Shown here in pieces: positions 23,917 to 35,616 of a stretch of 64,000 nucleotides of DNA. The notes under the pieces were generated by a model. The model made no database searches and had not been told where the DNA came from. It was given only the letters and a program-made list of their open reading frames with translations. Position 1 is the stretch's first letter. Each line of letters begins with the position of its first letter. Source of the DNA: Pyrenopolyporus hunteri. Lineage: Eukaryota; Ascomycota; Sordariomycetes; Xylariales; Hypoxylaceae. Where the stretch lies: NCBI GenBank assembly GCA_902806595.1, contig CADCXC010000044.1, positions 930,001 to 994,000 on the forward strand. Direction: 5' to 3'. A program made the translations under genes and the position numbers.

Positions 23917-26056
23917 GACTAGTCAAAGTCACAGAAGAGACTGTTGGATTGCAGGGAGAATGAAGTATCGTTCTTGTCGTTTGTGTGAGGAGACTCTCTC
24001 TCTCTCTCTCTTTTTTTTTTCTCTCGCCCGGAGCTCAAGGTAGCGGGCGTAGGCGTGCGAAGGAACCGAGTATAGATTTATCAAAAAACTTTTCCTCGGT
24101 CGGCCGAATAGCGATCTCGAAGAGGACAGCTACCCTAAGATGACTTAAGAATATTAAGCGGGACGAAGATCTCGGTGGACTCGTATCCGCTCGATGGCCT
24201 TTCCGTAGACTATGATGGATAGCACGGGAACCTGCAAGCAAGAAGATCGCCACGGGTCAAGGGAGAAAGTTGTTGCTGCGCCGCGGTGAAGCTGATGGCC
24301 TTTTCGATTTGGGGGGTGATGTAGATTTTACTTGTCGGAAGACCCAGACTACGAAGGCCGCAGGAGATGCGCACGCGGGGGCGGAGAAGAAATGAAAAAC
24401 GGCAAGAAGAATAGAAGGGAACTTGGCTGGTCACCCAGAGTGAGGAGATTGACGAGAGGCGGTGGGTGGACGTGACCGTGACGGAACGGAGCTGGGAGTG
24501 GGCTGGAGAGAGAGAAAGAAAGCGGACGGGGTGAAAGACGGGAAAGGGAAAAATAAAAATAAAAAATAAAAATAATCGTCAAAGCGAGTCATGCTGCTGA
24601 CAAGGAAAGTTTTTTTTTTTTTTATTCTTCTTTTTACTTTTGACCCATGTAACCGGCCAGTATCAGCCACAGCCTAGCCCACCTAGGTAAGCTGCAGCTC
24701 AACATGCTCCCGGTCATGTCAATGTGGGCCTTTAGGTTTAGGTTCTTAGGTAGGTATCTAGGTAATTACCTACAGGTAGGTATCCAAGCACCCGGGGCCA
24801 GCGGGCTAGACCTTGAGTTCCAGCCCCGCCACTTTTTCAGTCGACGCTTGCCGACAAGGTACTCCCTCCAGCTTCTATTTTAGGTGCAGCCCGAGTACCC
24901 TCCTACGTATCTGTACCTACCTGTAATATCGTATTGTGCATGTCATACCATATGAATATTGCTGAGATGTTATAATAAGTCCCCTACGTCTCTACATACG
25001 TGTATGGCACTTCTGGTAGTGTAGGTACTTACCGTCTAGGTACCTAGCGTACACGTTACCTAGGTACCGTATAGGTGGAATTCAACATGAAACAATATCA
25101 CCGCCTGCGAGTATCGACACTATTGGATGTACTCATAGAGGTGTACCCAGGTGTCTTGTAGGAGGTTGGGGCAGGACGGCCTGTCCTAGTGGGCATGATT
25201 CAATGTTGTCGTACATGTCCTAAGTGTAACATAAAATAAAGGTACGGGGTACGTGGGTAGAAGATAATGTACTCACATGTACGTATTGTTGAGGCGTGGC
25301 TGTTGTGGCGTAACCTCATTTATAGATGTTTCCGCTCCTCATTGCATATATAGTTTCTACGTATTATATTATACGGTAGGAGTAGCAGAGCGAGGAATAA
25401 GATTTCAGTTCTACCTAGGTACCTAGGTACCTAGGTTAGGTGGTAGTCATCTTGGCATCTTGGTTTCGCCTAACAACACCAAACTCGTTCATGACAAAAG
25501 ACTAATACGCCCGACCTGGTGACGATAGGAGGGCGACCTGGAGATTATGTGGCAGTAAGTTCACGTGGCCAAAAACAAAACGATGTTTTCTTAGGAAAAC
25601 AAAGAATTTCCGGCTTCGCGAAGCCACAAACGCAAAACTCTATTCTAGCTGTTTCCGTCTCACCGCACACTTCGACCAATGGTTCTGATTCCCCAAGCGC
25701 AGCGTCACGCCATTGCCGTTGGCTTTGATCTGAAGTCTCGTTTCGGGTGACGGTGCTGCATATCATCTTATACTCTGCAAGTCAGCCCCTCCACGAGTTA
25801 CGTACGCTATGCCTTATCGCGCCGTGCGCCGTGTCAAAGCACATCAATGCTGAAGGGTTCTCAAGCCCTCAAGAAAAGGAGCCATAGCAACATATAGAAA
25901 CGGGTACTAATTAGGTATCACCAACCAACGCGCCCATATCGGTTACGTCGAGGTTTCAGATAGGAATCCCCACGCTGGTGGATAACTCATCAATTTAACA
26001 ATGGGCCGCCTAAAAGTAGGCGCTTTATGCGGCCTAGAGATTCCTCGTTGGGCGTT
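23917..26056. other. Long intergenic region with CCTAGG/TACCTA motif clusters
   Basis: About 2.1 kb. A CT-run of about 9 dinucleotides plus T-run (23994-24020) lies in the likely eIF2A 5' leader. From 24680 to 25440 there are many short palindromic tracts built from TACCTAGGTA and AGGTAGGTA, densest at 24740-24785, 25020-25075 and 25410-25440 (ACCTAGGT repeated three times). Such tracts are common between genes in Sordariomycete genomes. Small open frames here are not credible genes. Confidence 0.6.
23994..24020. repeat. CT microsatellite in the eIF2A leader
   Basis: About nine CT units followed by a T-run, 78-104 bp upstream of the eIF2A start codon on the minus strand (GA-rich in the transcript). 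Such tracts are common in fungal promoters and leaders of housekeeping genes. Confidence 0.6.
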
Positions 26057-26917
26057 CTAATCTAGCAGCTCAGTCCATACGAGGTATAAATTGGATAGCT
26101 TTGACTTCTCAAACGGCCGAACCTTCCTCCCGTCCTCCTCCGTCTCGTAGATCCACGCGGGAAACGCCGCCAGAGTGGAAGCCCGGAACGGCTTCGGAGG
26201 GTTAGACCAGACGTGGTGCACTTGCGGCGCTCCGCAGTTAATCTGGATTGCTCGATATCCCCTCGATTTCATCTCAAGCATGATGAATCTCGCCAACGCC
26301 CCCATAAGACCCTGCCCGTGGTACCCATCCCTTGTCCCCGTGCCAGTCCGCTCAATGACCTGACCGGCCGCTGTGGGCTCCCACGATCCCTTCGGGCGCG
26401 GGTCATGCGCTTCGTAGTATTTTACCATGGGCGCATTTAAAGGCACCGCCTTCGAAGCAGCCTCCCATCCCTTCGGATCGCCCCGGGCGAACTTGTCATA
26501 CGACAAACCAAAGCCGACTATCGGAAAATCCATCGCATCAAACAGTTTCTGCCGCCCATCGGTCTCGAGATCAGGATCGTTAACGTCGAAATCATCCCAG
26601 TAGCACGCGCCACCCTTAGCAGCGGATTCGGGCCTCTTAAACGCGAACTCCTTATCCCAGATGATGAAAGAGAGGCCATTTTTCGCTCCTATCTCAGGCA
26701 TCTGATAGAAACCTTTACAGCCATGGTATGCCTTTAACGCCGCGCTTGCCTGGTGCCCTTCGCATATTGCGCCCCATACAGGTGAGTCAAAGAAATGAGT
26801 GAAGAAACTCAAGGCTGAGATCCAGTCGGCAAGGTCGGGCGTGATGACGCGGATTTCATACCTCGGAGGAAGTTCAATTCCGTGGGTGTCGTTTACCGGT
26901 GCGCCCGGTCCCATCAT
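26057..26917 (-). CDS. GNAT-like acetyltransferase family protein
   Basis: A single exon of 286 aa. Near residues 196-210 it has RDGYHGQGLMGALAR, which fits acetyl-CoA-binding motif A of GNAT N-acetyltransferases (R/Q-x-x-G-x-G/A). It is followed by a helix and the strand YRAIQI. The N-terminal part (YEIRVITPDLADWISALSFF) fits the start of a GNAT fold. It has no signal peptide or membrane segment. Fungal genomes carry many such uncharacterised proteins; the acyl acceptor cannot be predicted. Two adjacent methionines start the frame and either could be used. The neighbours give no pathway clue. Confidence 0.75.
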   Translation of the reverse strand: MMGPGAPVNDTHGIELPPRYEIRVITPDLADWISALSFFTHFFDSPVWGAICEGHQASAALKAYHGCKGFYQMPEIGAKNGLSFIIWDKEFAFKRPESAAKGGACYWDDFDVNDPDLETDGRQKLFDAMDFPIVGFGLSYDKFARGDPKGWEAASKAVPLNAPMVKYYEAHDPRPKGSWEPTAAGQVIERTGTGTRDGYHGQGLMGALARFIMLEMKSRGYRAIQINCGAPQVHHVWSNPPKPFRASTLAAFPAWIYETEEDGRKVRPFEKSKLSNLYLVWTELLD

Positions 26918-28370
26918 CGTCTACTATTTGGATTCACGTTGCGGAAGTTGTCCCTCCTCTTACAAAACGGCAAGATTACCACAGCCAAAAGTCCCGCCAA
27001 CCTCGTAGATTAAATAGCATCAAGAAATGCTTCTCGTCAGCGCTAACAGCCGGCCGCCTTACAGAGTTTAGGGTCTGACACCGGCTTCGCACGAGTAGGT
27101 ATGTAATCAGTCCTCAACTAGTGTGCCACACGCCGGGCATAATAGGGCACAGCAAGGGACTTGCCGTATACAGCCAAGCAACAGGGCACGCGGCCAATCG
27201 AACGTGCCTATTTAGGAATTTGTCGTAATATTCATCACGCTTATGAACACATTAGGAAGCTGGCTTCTCCGGGGTGACTTGGCGGCCTGCGATTATAATG
27301 TCCAACGGGCTCCTGCTGCCGGAAGCGTTGTCCGCGATGCTCACTTGTATCTACCAAATTACAGAGGGTGGATTACGCATTACTATTATGGTCCTTCTAC
27401 ATAGGCTGTGATCAACACAGGAGCGGCTCAGATTATTGGTTGGCGGTTGGCCTTACCAGATGAGGTATTACAATCGCGATCATGTAACGTAGGAGGATTT
27501 ATTAACAGTTCCTTGCCTACGCGAAGACACACTCCCGCAATATATACAAATGCGGAATCCCGAAAGGATAACCAAAGGAAACGGAACGGATTCAACCCAG
27601 ATCAATTAGCCCTCGTGATAACAGACACTGTTATACGCTGCGACGTGAGTCAACCTACGGACGACGAGCACTCTATTCCAAATAGGTAAGACTTATACTA
27701 AGGTCTTTTGTTGTTGTAACGGTAGAAGACAATGTCCCTGATAAGCTAGCGCAAATATAAAGGAGGGTAGCATGTTGTGGCGCCCGCTTGGGTGTCAGTT
27801 AATTTGAAAGTGAAAACGCCTAGACTGTCCTTGAGGGAGAATACGTTGGTGAGATTACGCCCATGAGAGAGAAATCAAGACTAAGCCCCTTAGGATTTCT
27901 ATAACGTATGGCATCTAACTACTTCCTGACTCTCCAACTCTAAGGGCTCTTATACCCCGTACGTCACCTATTTGATTATACTACCAGAGAGGAAAGACTA
28001 GCTTTATTCGCCATATTTCGAGAAAAATATATGGATTACGAACTACCACTCTCATTATGTCCTATCGTAGGCGTGCGTGCCACCTTTAGTCCCAGCTAGG
28101 GATCCGTTCTAGAATCAGAGTTGCGGGACGTTGATACTAGGGCATTGCCGCTAATGACGCAATGGGCGAACGTAGACGAGCGTATGACAGATATACCAGA
28201 TGCGCCAAGGCAGCCTCATTTACGGGAAGACGGAGAGACGCTGCGGTGATGGTCGCCGAATACGACGCGCCGTAGCAATCTACCTACCGGCCGGACCCCA
28301 TGATTCCACCCCCGGACGGCTGGGCCTCTAACTTATCTTCGAATCGTTTCTATTAGGAGGCCTTATCGGG
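26918..28370. other. Intergenic, no gene recognised
   Basis: About 1.45 kb. Short open frames (for example 27408-27689) have no recognisable motif. The stretch 28090-28340 is GC-rich and might be a worn coding remnant, but I could not assign it to a family. Confidence 0.4.
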
Positions 28371-28379
28371 ATGAATCGC

Positions 28380-28744
28380 AGATATATAAGTTCTTACTGG
28401 ATGCGGTGTAGTTGGGGTGGTCAGCACCCTGTGCCATTGCAGCGGGCTGGGCTGGGGGCGGATGTCACCTTGAAGGTACTAAAGGCGTTGCGGAGCCGAG
28501 GCCGATCAGGGTCTCGAATTGTCAACCATCTACCAAGATCTTGGTTCGACCCATGGATGTTAATGGCTTTTACAAATCTATATGGGCCTTAGGGGTATTA
28601 CTTTCAAGGATCTATCGGAGGGAAGTTCGGACCCGTAGCAAGATCCCCCCTAATCTACCAGTTTCTCCGAGGGCCACGTTAAGGGCTAGCAAGCGACGAA
28701 AGGCGCAGATTAAACACTCTATATTTAAGACAATAAGATTCTAA
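28380..28744 (+). pseudogene. Degraded FAD-dependent monooxygenase (salicylate hydroxylase-like)
   Basis: Pieces of the N-terminal FAD-binding region of a salicylate hydroxylase-like monooxygenase appear in order but in different frames. First comes an alanine-rich helix after a glycine-rich stretch (CAIAAGWAG, near 28430). Next is a remnant of the strand and acidic turn (HLEGTKGVAE, near 28468). Then a remnant of the conserved GAGIQ-PPNSTRIL region appears as QPSTKILVR (near 28525). The last piece, DVNGFYKSIWALG, follows near 28552. Frame changes and stops interrupt it, and nothing beyond about 28744 is recognisable. Separate from the intact FAD monooxygenase at 30839-32214, to which it is not obviously similar. 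Confidence 0.5.
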
Positions 28745-29754
28745 CATGTCTACAAGGTTAAAGAGAAACCTGTAGGTATATATATGAGAGCTGTATTCTA
28801 GGACTCAGTGGGCATAACTGTCGTTGTAAGTATACAAGCAGGATATCCCCTGAGTATCCTCTTCTATTAATAGGATGTAACCGCGTAACATTCATATACG
28901 ACGGCACCCATTGAACTTCGAGATATTTAATATCGGTAGGTACCAGGATACATCGACCTTATAAAAACCATGCGAAGGGAGGCTCATTTACCCCCTTCAA
29001 GATCTTTTTACTCACTAATAGATGGGAATTCCACCCAATACCATGAGATAGGGACGGTAACGAAACCTGGAAGGTGTGCATGGGCCTCAAAGATCATCAG
29101 CAGGGGATTAAATTTATTTGACCGCCGTACTGACCACTAGGAGGGAGAACGAGTCATAATATCTGGAGTTACCTGGGTATCATCTCACTCATAATATAAT
29201 ATAATGAGTGCGAGTTAGGTAAAGAGAGCGGCCGATTACTTAGTTTGACATTTGGATCGAATGGAATGGGGTTCTAGTAATTGAACTTGAAGATGCCGAG
29301 TTCAGAGCCATATATGATGAGCGAGCAAGACGGATTCCGTGAAGAGGCAAGATTTGCAAACCTTTTATACTACGCGGCCATTATAGAGGATTTTACCCGG
29401 CATTGTCAAGTCACAGCATGCTGTTTTGGTGGGTGCGTGGACGATTTTCACTTATAACGGTCAAGCATTTTCCATCTACCGGTTATTCTCCAGCCCGTCC
29501 TCATTGCCTCGCCTACTCATATTCACAATTATCCGTTTACAGCCTAGTATAAGATGATCTACAGCTATTGCGTGCTTGGGGCTCTTATATACACACTTAA
29601 CACGATTCCTGAAATATTCAGGTGTTCCGTGAGTATGATCGCCAATCGTCCGTGAAGGCGACGTTTTTCATAGCCGTCGCGAGAGATCACGAAGTCTAGT
29701 GCATATATCCACACTTTTGGGTCTCGCGAGAAGCAGGGAACAGGGGACATCACC
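28745..29754. other. Intergenic, possibly worn coding remnant
   Basis: About 1 kb upstream of the secreted-protein gene. No splice-consistent coding sequence is visible. It may contain the decayed rest of the monooxygenase pseudogene, but I could not identify its later motifs. Confidence 0.35.
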
Positions 29755-30624
29755 ATGAGGATTGCATCAACCCTATCATCTCTGGCTACGGCCAGCCTCG
29801 CACTCGCCCAGTCCGCTCCCCCCGTCATTCCAACCATCCTCGGAATCCGCGGGGCCAATTCGGCAGGGTGTTTCTCCGCCACGAGCATGAACCTCGCGCT
29901 GGGAGCGGACAGCTTAAAGCTCGACTTCGCCGACATGCGGGCTAGCGTCACGCCGACGGACGCGTACGACTCCGAGGCCGCGATATGCGTCATGTCGATC
30001 GAGCTAGGGGCCTTCCCGCAGGGATGGCGCTTCGCTCTGCCGAATGTCGCGTACACGGGCCACGCGACCCTCACGGGAGGGGCACGATTGCACAGTTTTG
30101 CGGTCAACGCGTATTTCCAGTGGGAGCACCTAAAGAATAATAATCCGATTGGTGAGCCTATCATCAAGAACGCTTCTGGATCGTATCTGGTAAGTTTTTA
30201 GCCACCCCCTAGCCATGATCCGGCCCACGCCCCTAACCCCCTGTATTAGATAAACGTCCCGGAGAAGGTCGTGGACTTCGGCTCCACCGGGGTTTATGAT
30301 GGAGACTTCAAGGTCGACATCCCGAACGCCAAGTTGGCCTGGTCGCCGTGCTTCAACGGCCAGGAGTACTCGTACGATGATAAGATGCAGGTCCAGTTCC
30401 AGTTCCAGGCCTACTTGACCAAGGAAGGTTATTCGAAAACGGGAAATGGTATATTCGGCCGCCCCGTGGGGCCGGCGTTGACGGCGGACTTTAAGGTCGT
30501 TTGGGAAAAGTGCGACTGGACGCAACGGAATTCATGGGGCCAGTTCCGGCTGGGCGATTATGAGTCTTGCTCGCCTATCAATCCGGGTAATGGCTTGAAT
30601 GGGCAGCCGACTGTGCGGTGGTAA
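29755..30624 (+). CDS. Secreted DUF4360-like protein
   Basis: Two exons, 29755-30189 and 30250-30624, with a 60-bp GT-AG intron; 269 aa. The N-terminus (MRIASTLSSLATASLALAQS) is a clear signal peptide with likely cleavage near residue 19. The mature part begins PVIPTILGIRGANSAGC and continues through a region with AICVMSIELGAFPQGW and VAYTGHATL. This layout matches DUF4360 (PF14273): a cysteine early in the chain, a middle CxxxIxLxxPxGW-type motif, then strands with alternating aromatic residues. Function of the family is unknown; members are small secreted fungal and bacterial proteins. The C-terminal half is longer than typical members of about 200 aa and holds three cysteines. No transmembrane segment after the signal. 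Confidence 0.78.
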
Positions 30625-30838
30625 TAAGACACTTCTCATTTCGCCGAAACCTCTGGAGTAAGTAGGTATCTGCGGGGGCGATTAGACGTTTGCGACTATT
30701 TTCTAAATGATTTCACGACACTTGGTCAACGGAAAGTGAGCATGTTATTGAAGCAGGTGTACTTATACTAGTAAAACGACAGAATTACGCGAAAATTCTA
30801 GACGTGAACATGTTTTGCCGCCCGATAACTAGACAGGT
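30625..30838. other. Short convergent intergenic gap
   Basis: About 210 bp between the 3' ends of the DUF4360-like gene (+) and the FAD monooxygenase (-). Nothing further is visible. Confidence 0.5.
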
Positions 30839-32214
30839 TCACACCGCCGTGGCCCACTCCGGGATGACATCCTGCTCCCGCGGCACCGACGCTCTATTAC
30901 GATCCTTGATATGCTCGTCCAGGGGTAGATCCTGATGCTGGCTCCGAACGCCCATATCCACGCCCCTCTTCTGTATGTATCTCGCGAAGCCTATGGTCTG
31001 CTTCTTCCACTCCTCCCTAGACACCTTTCCAGCAACGTAGTCAGCGTAGAGCATAGCATCGAACGCGGCCTGCGAAGTAGAAGCGACGGTGTGAGGGCGG
31101 AACCCGGCAAGCGCGTCGCCGATAAGCACGACTTTACCGTCTAGGTACTCGTTGTCCGTGCTTAGTACGTCGGTGACGGCTTGGACGAACGGCTTCTGCG
31201 TTCCGCAGACTATCTCCGCAAACTGCGGCGGAAGTCGCTCGCGCGCGAGCCTCTTCTGCTTCTCCCAGGCGGCCGGATGTATGTCACCCGGAGGCACAGT
31301 GATCTGCCGGCGTCTCCCGTGCCTATCCGTCATGATCTCCTCCAATTCGGCCGAGCCCTCGGGGAAGTTGGTGTAGTACACGAAGTTGATGAGGCGCTGG
31401 CCGGGCTCGACGGTTCCGTCCTTGCCCGGGATCAAGTACGCGAGGATCTGGATCCCCGGGCAATGGAAGAAGGTGAATCGGTTGGTGAAGGCCTCTTTAG
31501 CGGCCTCGCTGGCTTCGCTCTCGATCAAGGTCCCGCGAAGAGCGCAATAGCCGGCATACTTTCGCTCAACTCCGGGATCGAGGAGCTTACGCACCGTCGA
31601 GCTAGGCCCATCGGCCCCGATGAGAATATCCCCGAACGTGCTCCCTTCCTCCCCTTTGCTCGTCTTCCAATACGCCCGCACACCGTCGCCTTCCCTCTTG
31701 AGGTCCGTGACCTGGCGATCATGCAGATGCGTTGCCTTTCCGTGTCCAGGAACCGGCGGCGGCACTTGGCAATATGGGCTCTCTATTCCGTCGTAATTAG
31801 CACGCATAACATAGTATGTCAGGTCCCACGACGTCATGTTCTGTTCCATCTCCTCTTTGTGCACTACGTTGCCATCTTTGTCGAGATACTGCCTCCTGTA
31901 TGAGGGAACGGCGAACGGTCGGTCGGATCGGATATATCGTTTGAAAAATCCGAGAGTATCTCCGCCGGCGACTATTCCGGCTCCTTGATCTTGAAGTAGC
32001 GGGGCGGGGTTGCGTTCCAGGATGGTAGTGTCGTGCCCGAGAGCTTTCAACGCAAGACCGGTTGCGAGGCCGCCGAGCGATCCGCCAACCTGACCGGTAG
32101 CATGTTATTAGTGCTCAGCTCTGTCTCCAATTTGCTAATAACACCTACGATCACAAAGTGTAGTTTTCCCGCCCCTTGGCTTGACGCCGATTGCTCAGTT
32201 GATGAGAGAGCCAT
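30839..32214 (-). CDS. FAD-dependent aromatic monooxygenase (PF01494-type)
   Basis: Two exons on the minus strand, 32214-32143 and 32089-30839, with a 53-bp intron; 440 aa. Splicing joins HFVIVG to VGGSLGGLATGLAL, rebuilding the N-terminal dinucleotide-binding motif (about residues 20-35), followed by the acidic end of the second strand, TTILERNPAP. The DG motif is DILIGADGPSS (about residues 177-187) and the GD motif is VVLIGDALAGFRPHT (about residues 345-359). This combination defines group A flavoprotein hydroxylases. The RPHT-ASTSQAAFDAM region is like 2,6-dihydroxypyridine hydroxylase-type and related fungal enzymes. It likely uses NAD(P)H and O2 to hydroxylate a small aromatic or N-heterocyclic compound. 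No signal peptide; cytosolic. The substrate is unknown. Confidence 0.9.
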
Positions 32215-33520
32215 AGTCCAGTCCGGTTCAGGTCCAAGCCAAGGAGCTATTGTCAAGGTCAGTGACGTCGCTTATATGTAAACACTGGGCAATTTCTGGT
32301 TCCAAAAATACTACCGTGGGTTGATGGACATACGTCGCCCAAATTACCCGGAGGGGCACTTTGATATGAACCTGATGTTACGCTGGTCTAGTCCTAGCAA
32401 ACGGCATCTGCCGTCTCATTCATATACGCAGTATCTCTTGATAAGATATAGTAAGTCTGAATCACCGCATAGGATAAGCAGGATGAAGCATTTGAAGACC
32501 CCAAGACCCATTACTAAGGTTTCGAATGGATAAATTAAGAGAAACCGAAATCGTTCGAATCTTTATTCTAGAAGAAATGCAAATTCGGATTTCTGTTTAC
32601 TACATGATTATGACCTACTTATATCTACACCGAAGGTCTCTTTGTGCTTTCAGGTACTCTCTATCTAAGCGCTAACCTGGATCAAGACGGTTCTCATTCC
32701 AGCTCAACATATTTCATTCCGCCCCTTATTTTGGGGGGGAGCTTTGGATGATATTCGAAGCATCGTGTGCTAATACGTATTCCACGTTTTAGGCATCTCG
32801 TCTTCTACTTCGTATCACTGATATTGCATGCGAGACGGATTTTATAATGTATTAATATGCACGTTCCGGAGGTACATTTGCGCGGTGGCTCTTCGAGGTT
32901 GTCCGAACACAGGGATACCGGCTTTGTCTGTTCCCGGTTCGGTTATCTCTGCTATCAATTGATAGAGCTCTGGTTGCCGCGGCTGTCGTATCTGTAAGGG
33001 GAGAGAAGATGGTAAATTGTACTTATTTATATATAAGTAGATAGCTTTCGCTCATATTTTAGGAACCTCAACCAATATCATTGTATCTAGACCTGACGAT
33101 TGGAAGCGATGCCAGGCTGGGGCATGCTAAATTTCCATTGTAACTTAGTGATTAGCCACTATAATTCGGGGCGCTCGACCAACTGCCGAGGTTTTAATTA
33201 AGCACTAATTCTAGGCTTGGCAAGTGGCTGATAGCGGACGCTAGCTGATAGCAATCCGATAGCGTTTTCTGATCGAATAGGGGCTACACTACTACGACCA
33301 TGACGCAGCGTCCTCATTGTTAAGGAATTATCTATATAGTTATTAAGCATCATAGAACTGTTTACAGTTTCTATATTTATAATAATGTGTTAGCACTATT
33401 AATCTCATTGGACAGAGTTCATTTTCCTTTGCATAGAATTTAACCGCGGTCGCGAGCAAGACCTCTAAGACGTCTTGCGGATACTATCTACCTACCTACC
33501 TAGGTAGGTTAGGTATCTGG
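32215..33520. other. Intergenic, no gene recognised
   Basis: About 1.3 kb, moderately AT-rich. It includes a CTACCTACCTACCTAGGTAGG palindrome at 33488-33510, next to the 3' end of the SDR gene. No coding sequence is supported. Confidence 0.5.
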
Positions 33521-34462
33521 CTACTTCGGCAACGGAGTATCATCAATATTTACGTTATTACAAATGTCACCAAATACCTCCAACGTATGCGTGAGGCGAT
33601 CTCTCACCTCTTCTATCCTCGCACTCATATCGACTCCCAAGGGAAGCAGCATTTCCTCCTCTCGGCCCTTGCCTATGCCCTCGCCTACGACAACGTCGTA
33701 AATCGCTTTAGTGGCCTTTAGGTGGTCGCCCTGAACAGGGAAATTCCCGGACCTCAGAACGTCAAAGATCTTCCCTGTCGTCGTGCCATTGTAGTCGGGG
33801 TCAACGTTTTGGGTGACTGCCCCAGTCCTGCTAACCATGGGGGTATTGAAAGCTCCTAGATAGACCAAGAGAACGCGAACGTTGAAATCCTTCATTTCTT
33901 GGTGGAGCGTTTTCGTTAACCCTTAATATTGTTAGTCCTGAAAGTAGAGGATAGCGGTAGGAGGGATTTTACCGTCCAGAGCTGATTTTGAAGCGCCATA
34001 GGTGCCTAAGGACGGACGGGCTTCCACCCCAGAACCGCTGCTGAAGTTTACGATCATACCCGAGCGCCTCCTCCGCATGTAGGGCGTTGCGGCACGTATC
34101 AAACGGTAGGGCCCAAAGAAGTTGGTCTCCATGATCTGATGGACCTCCTCTTCAGTAAAGCTTTCGACGGGGCCCGTTATGCCGATGCCAGCAACGTTGA
34201 CTAGAACATCGATGGCTATCCCTCGCTTTTCGACATCGTGGATGACTCGGCCGCAATCCTGTTCATCTTGGTCCAATCTTATCCATTCACCACCCTTTGA
34301 AGTGACTTCCTCGACTAGTTCAGGCGTGCGACTTGGATTGCGGGACGTTGCGATGACCCTATGTCCATTTGCCTGGGCGAGGCGTGTCATTGCCAACCCA
34401 AAGCCGGACGAGCAGCCTGTGATGAGCCATGTTAACCTCTTCTTAGAACTCCCGTCCGCCAT
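33521..34462 (-). CDS. Short-chain dehydrogenase/reductase (classical SDR)
   Basis: Two exons on the minus strand, 34462-33973 and 33921-33521, with a 51-bp intron whose branch site is CTAAC; 296 aa. It has the cofactor motif TGCSSGFG (residues 15-22), the NVAG motif (89-92), catalytic serine in NFSSGSG (about 141) and YGASK (Y155, K159), so the active site is complete. Splicing adds GLTKTLHQEM after ALD, the usual helix after YxxxK. In cofactor binding, RNPSR after the second strand favours NADP(H). The substrate is unknown; the family includes many fungal carbonyl reductases. Transcribed away from the SDR at 35617, over a 1.15-kb gap. Confidence 0.92.
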
Positions 34463-35616
34463 AATTTTTTCTTTGAGGAACCGGAAGGTATAGGTAAGGA
34501 ACTAGACGCGACGAAGGGGGTGTAGGAGGTTTAGTCGACACATCCGAGCGAGCAACTCCTATATACTTGTAGAGCGGGGTTTGACGGACTTAAAAAGATA
34601 TCTCCATTCGGCGGATACGAAGCCGTCAGCAGCCTGTTAATATATCTATCATCTGTATCACAAGGTGGAGTAAATCATATTCCAGAATAGTTTTAGTGAG
34701 TTCGGTAACATAGCTTTATGACGTAGTGACGCGGTTGTATCACGAAGCAGATATAATATAGTGATGCCTCTATGGAGTTAAATATACAGATCCGAGGAAT
34801 AAGTGTCATCCCCCAGACCCGTCCTTTATCTAGGTATATTAACTTGCGGATGAATCCGGCATGAACCTTGAGGGGAAGATCTTGAGAACTTACTGGTAAA
34901 GAGACACATGAAAGAATCCAGTCAGTCCAGGTTGAATAACAGCGAATATACACGCTGCTACCATCTCAACTGGTGCCTTATATAATTGGACGTTAAGTAT
35001 TAGGGGCATCGAACCACTAAGTATGATGGGACACCCAAGCGGCGTCATTTAAAGGTATGGGCGACATCATTGGTAGGTATATAATACTTCTAGAAGATCT
35101 CTTGAAGCCTAAGAATTTGGATCCCAAGTTCAAAGAATTTCATGTAGACGAGGTAAATATTACTTACGGATCACCCCAATCACATCACATTTCCAAAGCA
35201 CGGTTTCATTCATGACCAGTCACACATCCCTCGGGTTTGGGGGCCGGGCTACGATACTACACAGTATGCATGCTACATGTATCATATAAAGTTCTCACCT
35301 TTTAGGCCAGTTCAAGTCCTAAACATTTCCAGGCTGCCAGTACTTAACACTTACGCCGTACATGAACAAGTAGCTCCAGCCGTAACGCTACGAAGCTGAC
35401 GGTGGTTGCGGTTGGATTTCATTAGCTGCACGACCCGAGATTGACATCCATCCCTGTGCCGTTTGTGATACCATACCATCGGGTTTGTTATCTGCGAACT
35501 TAAAATCATACGCTGACTTCCCTTGATTCAAACAAACATGGCTTCTTTTTCCTTATCTTGATTAATCCTGCAGCGCCATATACATTGGGAATACCGGGAG
35601 AAGCGGAATCGAAGAC
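34463..35616. other. Intergenic between two divergent SDR genes
   Basis: About 1.15 kb, AT-leaning, serving as the upstream region of both SDR genes. A short open frame at 34693-34953 has no recognisable motif. No clear operators seen. Confidence 0.5.

Noticed and set aside
31181..31903. 240-aa open frame opposite the FAD monooxygenase
   Set aside because: Shadow of the monooxygenase, whose flavin motifs are clear on the minus strand.
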